Below are positions 26,401 to 34,600 of a stretch of 64,000 nucleotides of DNA, in pieces (the first letter of the stretch is position 1; each line of letters begins with the position of its first letter). A program made the translations under genes and the position numbers. Under the pieces are notes generated by a model. That model made no database searches and was not told the origin of the DNA. It saw nothing but the letters and a program-made list of their open reading frames with translations. The stretch comes from Poriferisphaera corsica (GTDB lineage Bacteria; Planctomycetota; Phycisphaerae; Phycisphaerales; Phycisphaeraceae): contig NZ_CP036425.1 of NCBI RefSeq assembly GCF_007747445.1, forward strand, positions 1,534,175-1,598,174, written 5' to 3'.

Positions 26401-27094
26401 CAGCTTCACGAGCTTGGAAGAAGACGTCCGGGTTCTGAGCGGTGCCGCGGATGGCGGGGTGATCAGGTGTGAGTGATGACGCACGGAACTTAGCGATGAG
26501 ATCAGCGTCCATGAGTTTGGAAAGCTGGTCATCGGTGAGAAGTTCGATTTTCGCGACTTCATGAGAAGTGCGGAAGCCATCCATGTAGTGGAGGACAGGG
26601 AGATGTGCTTTAAAGGTTGCAGCGTGCGAGATGGCGGCGAAGTCGTGTGCTTCTTGAACAGAGTTCGAAGAGAGCATGAGGAAGCCGGTTTGGCGGCAAG
26701 CCATGACGTCGGAGTGGTCGCCGAAGATAGAGAGTGCATGAGTGGCAACTGTACGAGCGGCAACGTGCATGACGAATGGCAGCATTTCGCCGGCAATCTT
26801 GTACATGTTGGGGATCATAAGAAGCAGGCCCTGCGAAGCAGTGTACGTGCTTGTCAGAGAGCCAGCTTGCAAAGCACCGTGGACGGCACCGATGGCGCCG
26901 GCTTCTGATTGCATTTCAACAACATCGGGGATGGTACCCCAGAGGTTGGTTTTGCCCTTGGCGGCCCATTCTTCTACGAACTCGCCCATCGGAGATGAGG
27001 GGGTGATGGGGTAAATTACAGCAACTTCTGAGAGTCGATGAGCAACGGAAGCGACCGCTTCGTTACCATCGAGAGTCATCATTCGGCTAGACAT
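23486..27094 (-). CDS. nifJ: Pyruvate:ferredoxin (flavodoxin) oxidoreductase
   Basis: A 1202-residue single-chain PFOR, normal for the family. It converts pyruvate and CoA to acetyl-CoA and CO2, reducing ferredoxin or flavodoxin. Domain I/II (residues 1-420) carries the TPP pyrimidine-binding and transketolase-C-like parts (VYPITPSSPMGEFVEEW). Domain III is the gamma-type domain (FYGLGADGTVGANKNTIKII). Two [4Fe-4S] motifs follow at about 698-709 (CIQCNKCALVCP) and 753-763 (CTGCNLCVMVCP). The C-terminal domain binds TPP and a proximal cluster (CAGCGETP near 829, GDGWAYDIGYGGLDH). Its presence points to anaerobic or fermentative metabolism. It is monocistronic with a strong terminator and a 250-base leader. 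Confidence 0.97.
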   Translation of the reverse strand: MSSRMMTLDGNEAVASVAHRLSEVAVIYPITPSSPMGEFVEEWAAKGKTNLWGTIPDVVEMQSEAGAIGAVHGALQAGSLTSTYTASQGLLLMIPNMYKIAGEMLPFVMHVAARTVATHALSIFGDHSDVMACRQTGFLMLSSNSVQEAHDFAAISHAATFKAHLPVLHYMDGFRTSHEVAKIELLTDDQLSKLMDADLIAKFRASSLTPDHPAIRGTAQNPDVFFQAREAANTYYDQAADIIQQTMDEFAAISGRQYKLYEYEGAEDAEEVIVAMGSGCETIAQTVAHLNAQGKKVGLLKVRCYRPFSAKYFIDALPKTVKSIAVLDRTKEPGATGEPLYLDVVTSLAEARAEGYSSFAAEPKVIGGRYGLSSKEFTPAMVKAVFENATADSSKNHFTVGILDDITKTSLTWDMDMSIETDDVFRAVFYGLGADGTVGANKNTIKIIGEETNNYAQGYFVYDSKKSGAMTTSHLRFGPDLIRAPYLINDADFVACHQFNFTEKVDVLELAKPNSIFLLNSPFPADEVFSKLPEELQNELIAKKIKLFAIDAEKVAQSTGMGRRINTIMQTCFFAISGILPKDEAIAKIKGAIEKTYAKKGMDIVEKNFKAVDGTIANLHEVKLPDAANSDFKRPPIVPAEAPDFVQKVTAEIMSGKGDLLPVSAFPVDGTWPMDTCQWEKRGIATEIPIWEEDTCIQCNKCALVCPHAAIRAKAVDEDSLAGAPDSFKSMDYKAKDLKGSKYVLQVSPDDCTGCNLCVMVCPSKSKTEPGKKAINMEARLDHHVAETANWDFFTKLPETPREKIVRIDAKGSQFFEPMFEFSGACAGCGETPYVKLVTQLYGDRMMVANATGCSSIYGGNLPTTPYTCNDAGRGPAWSNSLFEDNAEYGFGMRLAMDSQKEAAIGLVKSLESELGTALVQAVLADVNNKDEAAISEQRGRVETIKMQLANSTDPNAQRLITVADTLVHKSVWVFGGDGWAYDIGYGGLDHVLAQTRDINILVLDTEVYSNTGGQASKATPIGAAAKFAASGKLVSKKDLGLMAMSYGHVYVASIAIGAKDNQTIQAIREAEAYDGPSIIIAYSHCIAHGYDLKHGLDHQKLAVDSGIWPLYRFDPRNAGTGKSNLTLDNKIFKGSVTDYMAGQNRFRMVQKMYPEIYSDLVEIAEKQASRRVEVYKQLADVLTQAPEEIEEAAPTAEPVTK

Positions 27095-27661
27095 AGTCGG
27101 TCAGTCCTTTATTACGGCCGTGGGGATTACGACTGGGGCAGGGTGGCGAAACGTGCCCTAGCTCATGGTGCTGAAATCCAATTCAGCGAGCCAACGGCTG
27201 GTTGTTTGTGGTTGGCCGGTGTGCCGGGGTGATTGCCTCCAGGCGATGGGCAAACACGCGGCCTCAACCAGGCCTCTGAAGTGACAGGTCATGGGCGACC
27301 CGCCGAACCATATTATAAGACAATTAGGCCCTGTTTTCTTGTTTCCTGTCCAATTGACGTAAGTTTATATTTAATCGTAGGTTGAGAGATAGTCTTGAGC
27401 GGTGAGAAAATGTCGACTCAGGCAAAACGCGTAGGTGTGGAAAAAGGTGAAATTTTCGAGGTTTGGGTAAGTGTTCTTGAAGAGCCTGGGATTAGGACTT
27501 GTGGACTGCTGAGCGAGTCTGGAGATTGGATAGGATTCTGATAGATTGTGTGAGCAATTGTGAGAAAATGGGTGGGGCGGATTTGGACGTGCAGTGGGTC
27601 AAACGAGCAGCTTGGATGTACAGGTTGTTTGAAGAAATGCTGAAAGAACTGCGAGTCCAGA
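27095..27661. other. Intergenic region between nifJ and FAD oxidoreductase
   Basis: The half next to nifJ could be its untranslated leader. It has small hairpins, for example TTGCC/GGCAA at 27233-27253 and GGCCT/AGGCC at 27260-27274, but matches no riboswitch I know. The half next to the FAD gene carries two overlapping short frames, 27410-27541 (43 residues) and 27499-27687, neither certain. Confidence 0.4.
27410..27541 (+). CDS. Small ORF of 43 residues, doubtful
   Basis: ATG 27410 follows a purine-rich GAGCGGTGAGAAA and encodes 43 residues with an acidic, protein-like middle (EKGEIFEVWVSVLEEPG) before TGA. A second frame starts at GTG 27499, continues to 27687 and overlaps the next gene's start; it ends with VQWVKRAAWMYRLFEEMLK. 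The two could be pieces of one frameshifted regulator. Nothing proves that either is translated. Confidence 0.2.
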   Translation: MSTQAKRVGVEKGEIFEVWVSVLEEPGIRTCGLLSESGDWIGF

Positions 27662-29305
27662 ATGAATCATCAAGAAATAGAATGTGATGTGTTGATTGTC
27701 GGCGGTGGATTAGGCGGCGTAGCGGCGGCGCTGTCTGCATGTGAAGCTGGCCGGAAGGTTGTGATGACCGAAGAGACCGATTGGGTGGGTGGTCAGATGA
27801 CAGCCCAAGCGGTTCCGCCGGATGAGAGCCCGAATGTTGAAAGCACGGTATACGGTACACGGCGTTATCATCAGTACCGTCAAGGTGTGAGGCAGTACTA
27901 CCGGCAGCACTATCCATTGAATAGAAAAGCATACAGCAATCAGCATCTGAATCCGGGGGGTGGTTGGGTGAGTTTCATCTGCCACCTGCCTGTGGTTGGC
28001 CATGCGGTGATGCAAAGCATGTTGTTGCCATACCAAGCAATGGGACTGCTCGATATTAAATACATGGTGAGACCTGTCACTGCGGATGTGGATGGTGACA
28101 CGATTAAATCTGTGACGGTGCATGGTGTGAATGATGAGGCTTATCATTGCACGATCGCCGCGGAAGTCGTGATTGATGCGACGGAAGTGGGGGAGGTATT
28201 GCCGATTGCGGGTTGCGAGTATGTGACAGGGCAAGAAGCACAATCAGTCCACGGCGAGCCGAGTGCGCCGGGTGAATCTCGCCCGTTAAATATGCAGGGT
28301 GTGACATGGTGCTTCGCGATGGATTACGTTGACGGTAACCATGTCATCGATAAACCTGAGGGTTATGATCAGTGGCGTGATTTCAAACACACATTTAGTC
28401 GTGATTGGGATGAAAACGTATTCCAATGGCAAGATTATGTTGAAGGTGATATTGACGGCGATCGTGCTCATATGCGGCTTGAGCGGCCACGTCCTAACGA
28501 AAGCTTAGGTGAGCTGTGTTCGTGGTGGGGATATCGTCAGATTCTTGATCCGTCGATCTTTGACGCAGATATTCCTTGGGTGAACCAATCCCAAAACTCA
28601 AACCCATATCTGCCTGGCATCACGATGGTGAACTGGTCGCAGAACGATTACTACGGCGGCAACATCTTTGAAGTTGAAGACGCTGATTATCATAAGCAGA
28701 TGGCCAAGCAGCAGAGTTTGTGCTGGTTTTACTGGATGCAGACTGAGGCACCGCGCGTTGATGGCGGGACAGGATACGCTGGTTTGCGTATGCGAGGTGA
28801 TGTGCTGGGTACGGACGATGGTTTTGCAAAGAGTATTTATGTGCGTGAGAGCCGTCGTATCCAGGCGATGTTTACACTGACGGAAAATCATATCAGCCAG
28901 CACGTCCGCAAAACTCAAGGCGAGGCTGAACGCTTCTGGGATTCAATCGGAATCGGACAGTATCACTTGGATCTGCATCCATCAACAGAAGGTGATGGCC
29001 CATGCTATGTGCCGACATATCCATATCAAATTCCGCTCGGTAGCCTTGTGCCGATACGCGTTACGAATTTGATCCCAGCGTGTAAAAATTTTGGTACAAC
29101 GCATCTGAGTAATGGTTGTGCACGCGAACATCCGATTGAATGGAATGTTGGAGAAGTGGCTGGCGTTCTTGCTGATGAATGCCTCAAGCAAGATGTCACG
29201 GTTCAGGGTATTTATCATGATCGAGCCAAGGTTGAAGCGTTGCAGGTGCGCTTAGTGGCTGAAGGTGTGAAGCTCGATTGGCCGGCGATACGCGTTCCCC
29301 GTTAA
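27662..29305 (+). CDS. FAD-dependent oxidoreductase (FAD_oxidored family)
   Basis: A 547-residue protein. The N-terminus has the dinucleotide-binding fold DVLIVGGGLGGVAAALSACEAGRKVVMTEE (GxGxxG at about 14-19), followed by TDWVGGQMTAQAVPPDE. This cluster of features is typical of the FAD-dependent oxidoreductases of PF12831, abundant in planctomycetes and often near sugar-degrading genes. Conserved later parts include VIDATEVGEVLPIAG and the C-terminal NLIPACKNFGTTHLSNGCAR. No signal peptide is visible. The physiological substrate is unknown. It is followed by a strong bidirectional terminator. The ribosome binding site is poor, which fits low expression or coupling to a short upstream frame. 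Confidence 0.85.
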   Translation: MNHQEIECDVLIVGGGLGGVAAALSACEAGRKVVMTEETDWVGGQMTAQAVPPDESPNVESTVYGTRRYHQYRQGVRQYYRQHYPLNRKAYSNQHLNPGGGWVSFICHLPVVGHAVMQSMLLPYQAMGLLDIKYMVRPVTADVDGDTIKSVTVHGVNDEAYHCTIAAEVVIDATEVGEVLPIAGCEYVTGQEAQSVHGEPSAPGESRPLNMQGVTWCFAMDYVDGNHVIDKPEGYDQWRDFKHTFSRDWDENVFQWQDYVEGDIDGDRAHMRLERPRPNESLGELCSWWGYRQILDPSIFDADIPWVNQSQNSNPYLPGITMVNWSQNDYYGGNIFEVEDADYHKQMAKQQSLCWFYWMQTEAPRVDGGTGYAGLRMRGDVLGTDDGFAKSIYVRESRRIQAMFTLTENHISQHVRKTQGEAERFWDSIGIGQYHLDLHPSTEGDGPCYVPTYPYQIPLGSLVPIRVTNLIPACKNFGTTHLSNGCAREHPIEWNVGEVAGVLADECLKQDVTVQGIYHDRAKVEALQVRLVAEGVKLDWPAIRVPR

Positions 29306-29327
29306 GAGCTGAACATTTGGACATAGA

Positions 29328-29357
29328 AAAAGCTGCACAATATTAAGTGCAGCTTTT
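29328..29357. terminator. Bidirectional terminator between FAD oxidoreductase and gmhA genes
   Basis: AAAGCTGCAC (29328-29337) pairs with GTGCAGCTTT (29346-29355), with A/T tracts on both sides, serving both convergent genes. Confidence 0.9.
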
Positions 29358-29379
29358 TTATTTATTGATATAGCATTTG

Positions 29380-29952
29380 TTAGTTGACGGGCGGAAATGC
29401 ACGCTCAACTGCTTCAAGGACGATGTGCATAAGCAAGGTGTGCGCTTCCTGTACGCGTGCGGTTTCATGTGACTTGACAATGAGCTGATGCGTTGTTTGA
29501 TCCTTAATGTCGCCGCCGGTTTTACCTGAAATCGCGATGGTTTTGATACCGTTTTGATTCGCATAGTTCACGGAGTCGACAAAGTTTTTGCCATTACCTG
29601 AAGTCGTGAACATGACCAGAACATCACCCGGTTTACCATGAGCTTGAAGCTGCCTTGGAAAGAGCGCATCAAACCCATAGTCGTTGGCTATGCAAGTCAG
29701 GAGCGGGCCATCAGAGACGAGACAGATTGAGGGTAGCGGGATGCGATCTCCCATGAAGCGGCCCACAAGTTCTTCGGACATATGCAACGCCTCAGCAGCG
29801 GAACCGCCATGACCTGCGGTGAGGATCTTGTTGCCGTTTTTGAGTGCGCCAACAATCTCATGGCAGATCGCCTGGATCGTGTCGCGCTGCTCGTTTAATG
29901 ACAAAATCACTTCAGCGGATTTTGCTATCGACTCGGCAATCTGTTTATCCAT
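29380..29952 (-). CDS. gmhA: Sedoheptulose-7-phosphate isomerase (phosphoheptose isomerase)
   Basis: A 190-residue SIS-domain enzyme of normal GmhA length. It converts sedoheptulose 7-phosphate to D-glycero-D-manno-heptose 7-phosphate, the first step of heptose synthesis for LPS or S-layer glycans. Recognisable parts are ILTAGHGGSAAEALHMSEELVGRF (phosphate-binding Ser and the active-site region), LTCIANDYGFDALFPRQL, FTTSGNGKNFVDSV and the C-terminal HTLLMHIVLEAVERA helix. The canonical family has GNGGSAADA; here AGHGGSAAEA replaces it, a small variation. No other heptose genes are nearby. Confidence 0.9.
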   Translation of the reverse strand: MDKQIAESIAKSAEVILSLNEQRDTIQAICHEIVGALKNGNKILTAGHGGSAAEALHMSEELVGRFMGDRIPLPSICLVSDGPLLTCIANDYGFDALFPRQLQAHGKPGDVLVMFTTSGNGKNFVDSVNYANQNGIKTIAISGKTGGDIKDQTTHQLIVKSHETARVQEAHTLLMHIVLEAVERAFPPVN

Positions 29953-30066
29953 TTTGGCTCGCTTAACTGCTGTGGGTCATATTCAATCCGTATGAAAGCA
30001 ACGACACTCACTACGGTTTGCGTGCCACATCATAACAGGTCTGCCTATCAAATGGGAATGGACATG

Positions 30067-30984
30067 TTAAGGCGTCTGTACAGATTTTTCTGTATCAACC
30101 TGAGCTTGAGCTGTGTTCAATGGAGTCATACTGGAGAGATGTGCGGTGAAGCCGGCTGGGAGTTTGTAGTCAGGGTTCGGGATCTCGAAAACGCATCTAA
30201 ACGTTTGACTCGCCGAATCAATGATTGGGTCTACATAGGTTAGTTGTGCTTTAAGTGGGCCATTGATCGGCTCGTCCGCAATGATCGTGTACGTTTGATC
30301 CTTTTGCAGTTGCCCAAAGACTGATACGGGCAAGTACATGTTCACTTTTAGTGGATCTAGGGATGCGATGCTCACCACGGGCTGATCATCTTTTAGTGTT
30401 GCTCCAGTTTCTGTATGGATTCGGATTACCTGCCCATCAAAGGGTGCTTCAATGCGATGTTCATTGAGCTTTTCTAGTTCCAGTTCATACTGCGTTTTCA
30501 TCTGGTCTTTGCCTTCAATAGCCAGATCATAATCCGCTCGTGCTTGTTCAAGAACAACCTTCGCTCGCTGTTCTTCGAAATTAGAAGCTGCATGTCTTGC
30601 AACCATTTCGTTTGTCTGGTTATAAACAAGATCTGCTTCATCTAAAGCTGCCTTCGCACGCTCCATTGCTGCATTAGATTCGGCTTGCTGTTTGGCAACC
30701 AATACTACAAATGACTGCACCCGATCATCCATCTGAGCCATGCGATCACCTTCAATGATGCGATCACCTTCCTTGACCTCGACATTCTTAAGAATGCCTT
30801 GGAATGGAGCAATCACCTCAACTTCTTGTGATGGAATAACAACGCCTTCATACTTCTCGAAGTCGATTAATTGCTCGGATGTCTTTTCAGCTGTCTGATC
30901 TTGCCCATGTAGTCCCGTACTTACGTTGGCAAGCAATACGATAGCCAAAATTGTTGGAATTGTTCTCATGTATTTAACGCTCAT
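30067..30984 (-). CDS. Periplasmic adaptor (HlyD/RND membrane-fusion type)
   Basis: A 305-residue exported protein. The N-terminus is a signal peptide (TIPTILAIVLLANVSTGLHG). Residues about 45-80 are the first half of a biotinyl-lipoyl-like domain (GVVIPSQEVEVIAPFQGILKNVEVKEGDRI). A helical hairpin of coiled-coil character follows at about 90-165, then the second lipoyl half (APFDGQVIRIHTETGATLKDDQPVVSI), and a beta-barrel to the end. Such adaptors bridge inner-membrane transporters and the outer membrane. It is divergent from the LEPR-XLL giant gene across a 650-base control region, and two further HlyD-like proteins lie downstream of that gene. A joint export machine is therefore likely, although no RND pump or ABC transporter gene is present here. 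Confidence 0.8.
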   Translation of the reverse strand: MSVKYMRTIPTILAIVLLANVSTGLHGQDQTAEKTSEQLIDFEKYEGVVIPSQEVEVIAPFQGILKNVEVKEGDRIIEGDRMAQMDDRVQSFVVLVAKQQAESNAAMERAKAALDEADLVYNQTNEMVARHAASNFEEQRAKVVLEQARADYDLAIEGKDQMKTQYELELEKLNEHRIEAPFDGQVIRIHTETGATLKDDQPVVSIASLDPLKVNMYLPVSVFGQLQKDQTYTIIADEPINGPLKAQLTYVDPIIDSASQTFRCVFEIPNPDYKLPAGFTAHLSSMTPLNTAQAQVDTEKSVQTP

Positions 30985-31634
30985 TTCGGATTAATGTTAT
31001 GGCCCAATACATTTATAAGTTCCGCAATTAATATTAGCCATCTGCTCTTAACCACAATTGGTTTATTAGGGAAGAACACGCAAGGGAAGTAGATCAATGG
31101 TTATTTTGATGTTCTGTTTCATTTCCATGCTACTGACTCAAATGTGAATCGAAGCTTAAGCACAATTATTAAGCAACTCTACGTCGCACTTGTCTTGTAA
31201 GTGGCGAAGAAAACACAACAAAGTAGGCTTAGAAAATACCCCAGAACGTTTAGCGTTAAGCACAGCTTAATCATGCGTTATGTACAATTCCACGCAAATA
31301 GAAGGGTATTACCAAGTATCGCTTGATCTGTAACGTGAACCGTGTGCATGTTTTTTAAGCATGATTTGATTTTTAGGTATTGAATGGGATAAATACAGCA
31401 CTTGGTGAAACTGGAATCGTCCAGCGAAGCAAATTACCCTCGTTAACAACTACACACATAGAATTTTGCAACAGGTCAGCATTAACCACATTGACTAGCA
31501 ATCACATGGATGTCATCAGCGTATTAAACAGGAAGTTAAATGCGTTTGCTATCGTGCGGCAGCCTGATGCAAGTGCAGCAGCGGAGCAAGGTGATGTTCT
31601 TCTCCTACTGCTTCATTGAAGGAGCTTCTGAAAT
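30985..31634. other. Divergent control region of the LEPR-XLL cluster
   Basis: A 650-base region without a convincing gene. It contains repeated TTAAGC elements: GCTTAAGCACAATTATTAAGC at 31154-31174 in two overlapping arms, TTAAGCACAGCTTAA at 31256-31270, and TTAAGC at 31355-31360. A 79-codon frame at 31380-31619 starts at TTG with no ribosome site and is probably not real. AAGGAG at 31619-31624 serves the giant gene. Confidence 0.5.
31256..31270. promoter_or_regulatory. Perfect palindrome TTAAGC-ACA-GCTTAA, candidate operator
   Basis: The two arms are exact complements with a three-base centre. The sequence TTAAGCACA also occurs at 31156-31164, exactly 100 bases upstream, inside another inverted repeat. 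Location in the shared control region of the adaptor gene and the LEPR-XLL gene suggests a regulator binding site. Confidence 0.4.
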
Positions 31635-34600
31635 ATGGTACGTCAAAGCAAAAAGTCATCAAACAGCAAAAAAGAACAAAAACAAAAACGTAAATCTAAT
31701 CGTTCTAAAAAGGATGAAAATGCACCACGAGGTCTTGAATCGCTTGAGCAACGCCTCATGATGAGTGCCAGTCCGCTGGGTGATGACGCCAGTATCGTGC
31801 AAGACGAGCCGACTTCAGCAGCTATTGAAGCTGCCGCGCAATCAGTTGAGCAAACCGCAAACATCGTTGTGTCTGCTACGGACACATGGAGTTCTGGCTT
31901 TACCGGTTCGCTAACTCTCACCAACAATAGTGCAGAAGCTTGGGACAGTTGGCGCGTCGAGTTTGAAACGCCACATGATATCTCAAGTGCATGGAATGCG
32001 CAGTTCGAGAATCTTGGCGAAGGACGCTACGCGATCTCTAACCCTTCTTGGGCATCCGCACTTGCTTCAGGTGATTCAGTAGAAATCGGTTTCAGTGCAA
32101 ACTCCGCTTATGATGGCCAAGGTGCCACTATTACGAATGTCGAGACAACCGCTGGTACTGGCGAGACTCCAGATACAGGTACAGGCACGCCCACAACCCC
32201 CGGCGGCACCCCCGGTGAAACCGTAGGTGAAGGCGCGCCTGCCATTGCGAATATTAATATCACTGACGAACGTCCAAGTGACGGTGAATTCACCGTCAGC
32301 TTTGCAAAATACTCCGGCGCTGCAGCCACTTCTTGGGAGTTACTTGAGAACGGCGAAGTGGTTGCTTCAGGTGATTTTGATACGCTTGGAACGACTCAGA
32401 CCGGCTCTGTCGATATTACCGGTCACGACTACGGCGTCTACGAATATCAAGTCCGTCTAATCAACGATGAGGGCAGCAGTATCAGCGCCTCATCAGCCAA
32501 AGCAACAAATGGTGCCAGTTTCATTACAATCGACGAAGTCGACGCTGGTGATCAAGCTCTACAGCTAACTGTCGAGCAGGGACAAACCGTTTTTGCGCTC
32601 GATGATCTTCGCAGTGAAAATGAGTCATTCGTTGCCTACACCAACAACGGCAGTGTGCTTGATGTTGCCATCAATGCCGACGGCGATTTAGTTGTCTCAG
32701 GTCTTGATGCCGGCCGTGGTTCTGTCCGTATCGTCAACACCGAAACAGGTGAGGAGCGTTTCGTCGGCGTCCGTGTTCTGACAGATGAAGGCGAAGTCCC
32801 AGGCCGCCCAGACTATCTCGCGATTGGATCTGTATCAGAAGACAGCGCTGCTGATATCGGATTTTGGCAAGACTTTGGTGATGGTGAAGAAGGCACGAAC
32901 AAACGCGTCGATTCCCGCTACATATACCTCAATGGTGGCCCAGAAAACGGATGGCGTTCATGGCAAGACGGTCAACGTCTTCAAAGCTATCTTCGTGAAT
33001 CCCTTAAGCTTGGTATCACCCCGCAATTCGTCTACTACAACATTCCCGACGGCGGTGAATCCTACTACACCAACAATGAACACCTAAACAGCGAAGAATA
33101 TATGCGAGGTTATTTCGAAGATCTGCAATTCGCACTCGAAACAATCGAAGAAATCGCAGGTGATGAAAAAGTTGAACTTATCTTCGAGCCAGATTTCATC
33201 GGCTATCTCATGCAGCTTGGCCAAGTCCCTGCAGATCAGGTATTCGCATTCACCGATCAAGTTTACGAAGTCGGCCTTCTTGAACGTGGTGTCGACCCCA
33301 ATTTTGATAACACCGTCACAGGTCTCATCCAAGCCATCAACTATTCCGTCAGCAATGCTGATGCAAATATCGATTTTGGTTGGCAATTCAATCTCTGGGC
33401 ATCGCCCGGCATCAATGTCGGTATTCCATCTACCGGCCTCATTCGAATAACAGATAGCCTCGGCCTCGACGCAGGCCGTGAAGCAATCGTTGCTGAAGCC
33501 CAGGAAATCGCGAACTATTATCTCAACGCTGGCGTCACAAGCTATGGTGCCGATTTTATCTCTATTGATAAATATGGATTGGATGCAGTCGGCTATCAAG
33601 CTGGCGCAGCCGCCGATCCAGAGTCAGGCACATGGTTCTGGAATCAGGATCACTGGGATAACTATCTTCTTTTCACCAAAACGCTTCACGAAACAACCGA
33701 ACGGCCCGTCACACTTTGGCAGATCCCCGTCGGACGCATCAATGGTTCCGAATCCGTCAATCCATACACTGGCGAAGCATTTGAAGATCTCCCTAATACG
33801 ACAGCTCGCTATGAAGACTCAGCAGGTACATACTTCTTCGGTGACACATTCACCGGCGATCAAAACCGTGTTGACTACTTCGGCGAAAACTTAGACGGTA
33901 ACGACGGCGTGACCGTTGATGGCAACAGCATTACATGGGAAGCCGCATGGGAAAAAGTCGCTGACGCTGGCGTCACCCAAGTCCTCTTTGGTGCAGGTGT
34001 TGGTATCTCAACCGATGGCGTAGGCTCTCCTCCAACCGATGGCTATTGGTTCATCTCCAAAGTTCAAGAATACTACGACAATCCAGTTGAACTAGACGGC
34101 GAGTATGCTGAAACCGTACCCGATGCTGGTTCAGGTGTCGTAACACCACCCGACTCTGGTACAGGCGAAACCCCAGATACCGGCACAGGTGAAACGCCTG
34201 ATTCCGGCCAAGAAGTCACGCCAAACGCAGCTCTCGCTGTCGCCATTGACTCCGCATGGAGCAACGGCTTCTCCGCCAACGTGACCATCACCAACCCAAC
34301 AGATGCTGCAGTCGACACCTGGACCGTCGAGTTCTCCGTCCCAGATGGTGTCGATATTACAAGCCTTTGGAACGGCAACCTTGAAGACCTTGGCGATAAC
34401 CGTTTCCGTATCACCGATCTCGGCTGGAATGGATCACTTGAGGCTGGTGCTTCGACCGAAGTTGGCTTTGTTGGTGCCGGCGCTGTCGGTTCTGCAACCC
34501 AACTAGCTGTTTCAAACGTCACATTCAATGGCGTTCCAGTTGGTGTTCCTACAACCACACCCGGTGAAACAGAAACACCTGACACAGGTACCGGCGAGAC

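Noticed and set aside
27095-27340. Riboswitch in the nifJ leader
   Set aside because: Small hairpins exist but no known riboswitch consensus could be matched by eye.
31380-31619. 79-codon frame before the giant gene
   Set aside because: TTG start without ribosome site, no family features, and it overlaps the expected leader of the LEPR-XLL gene.
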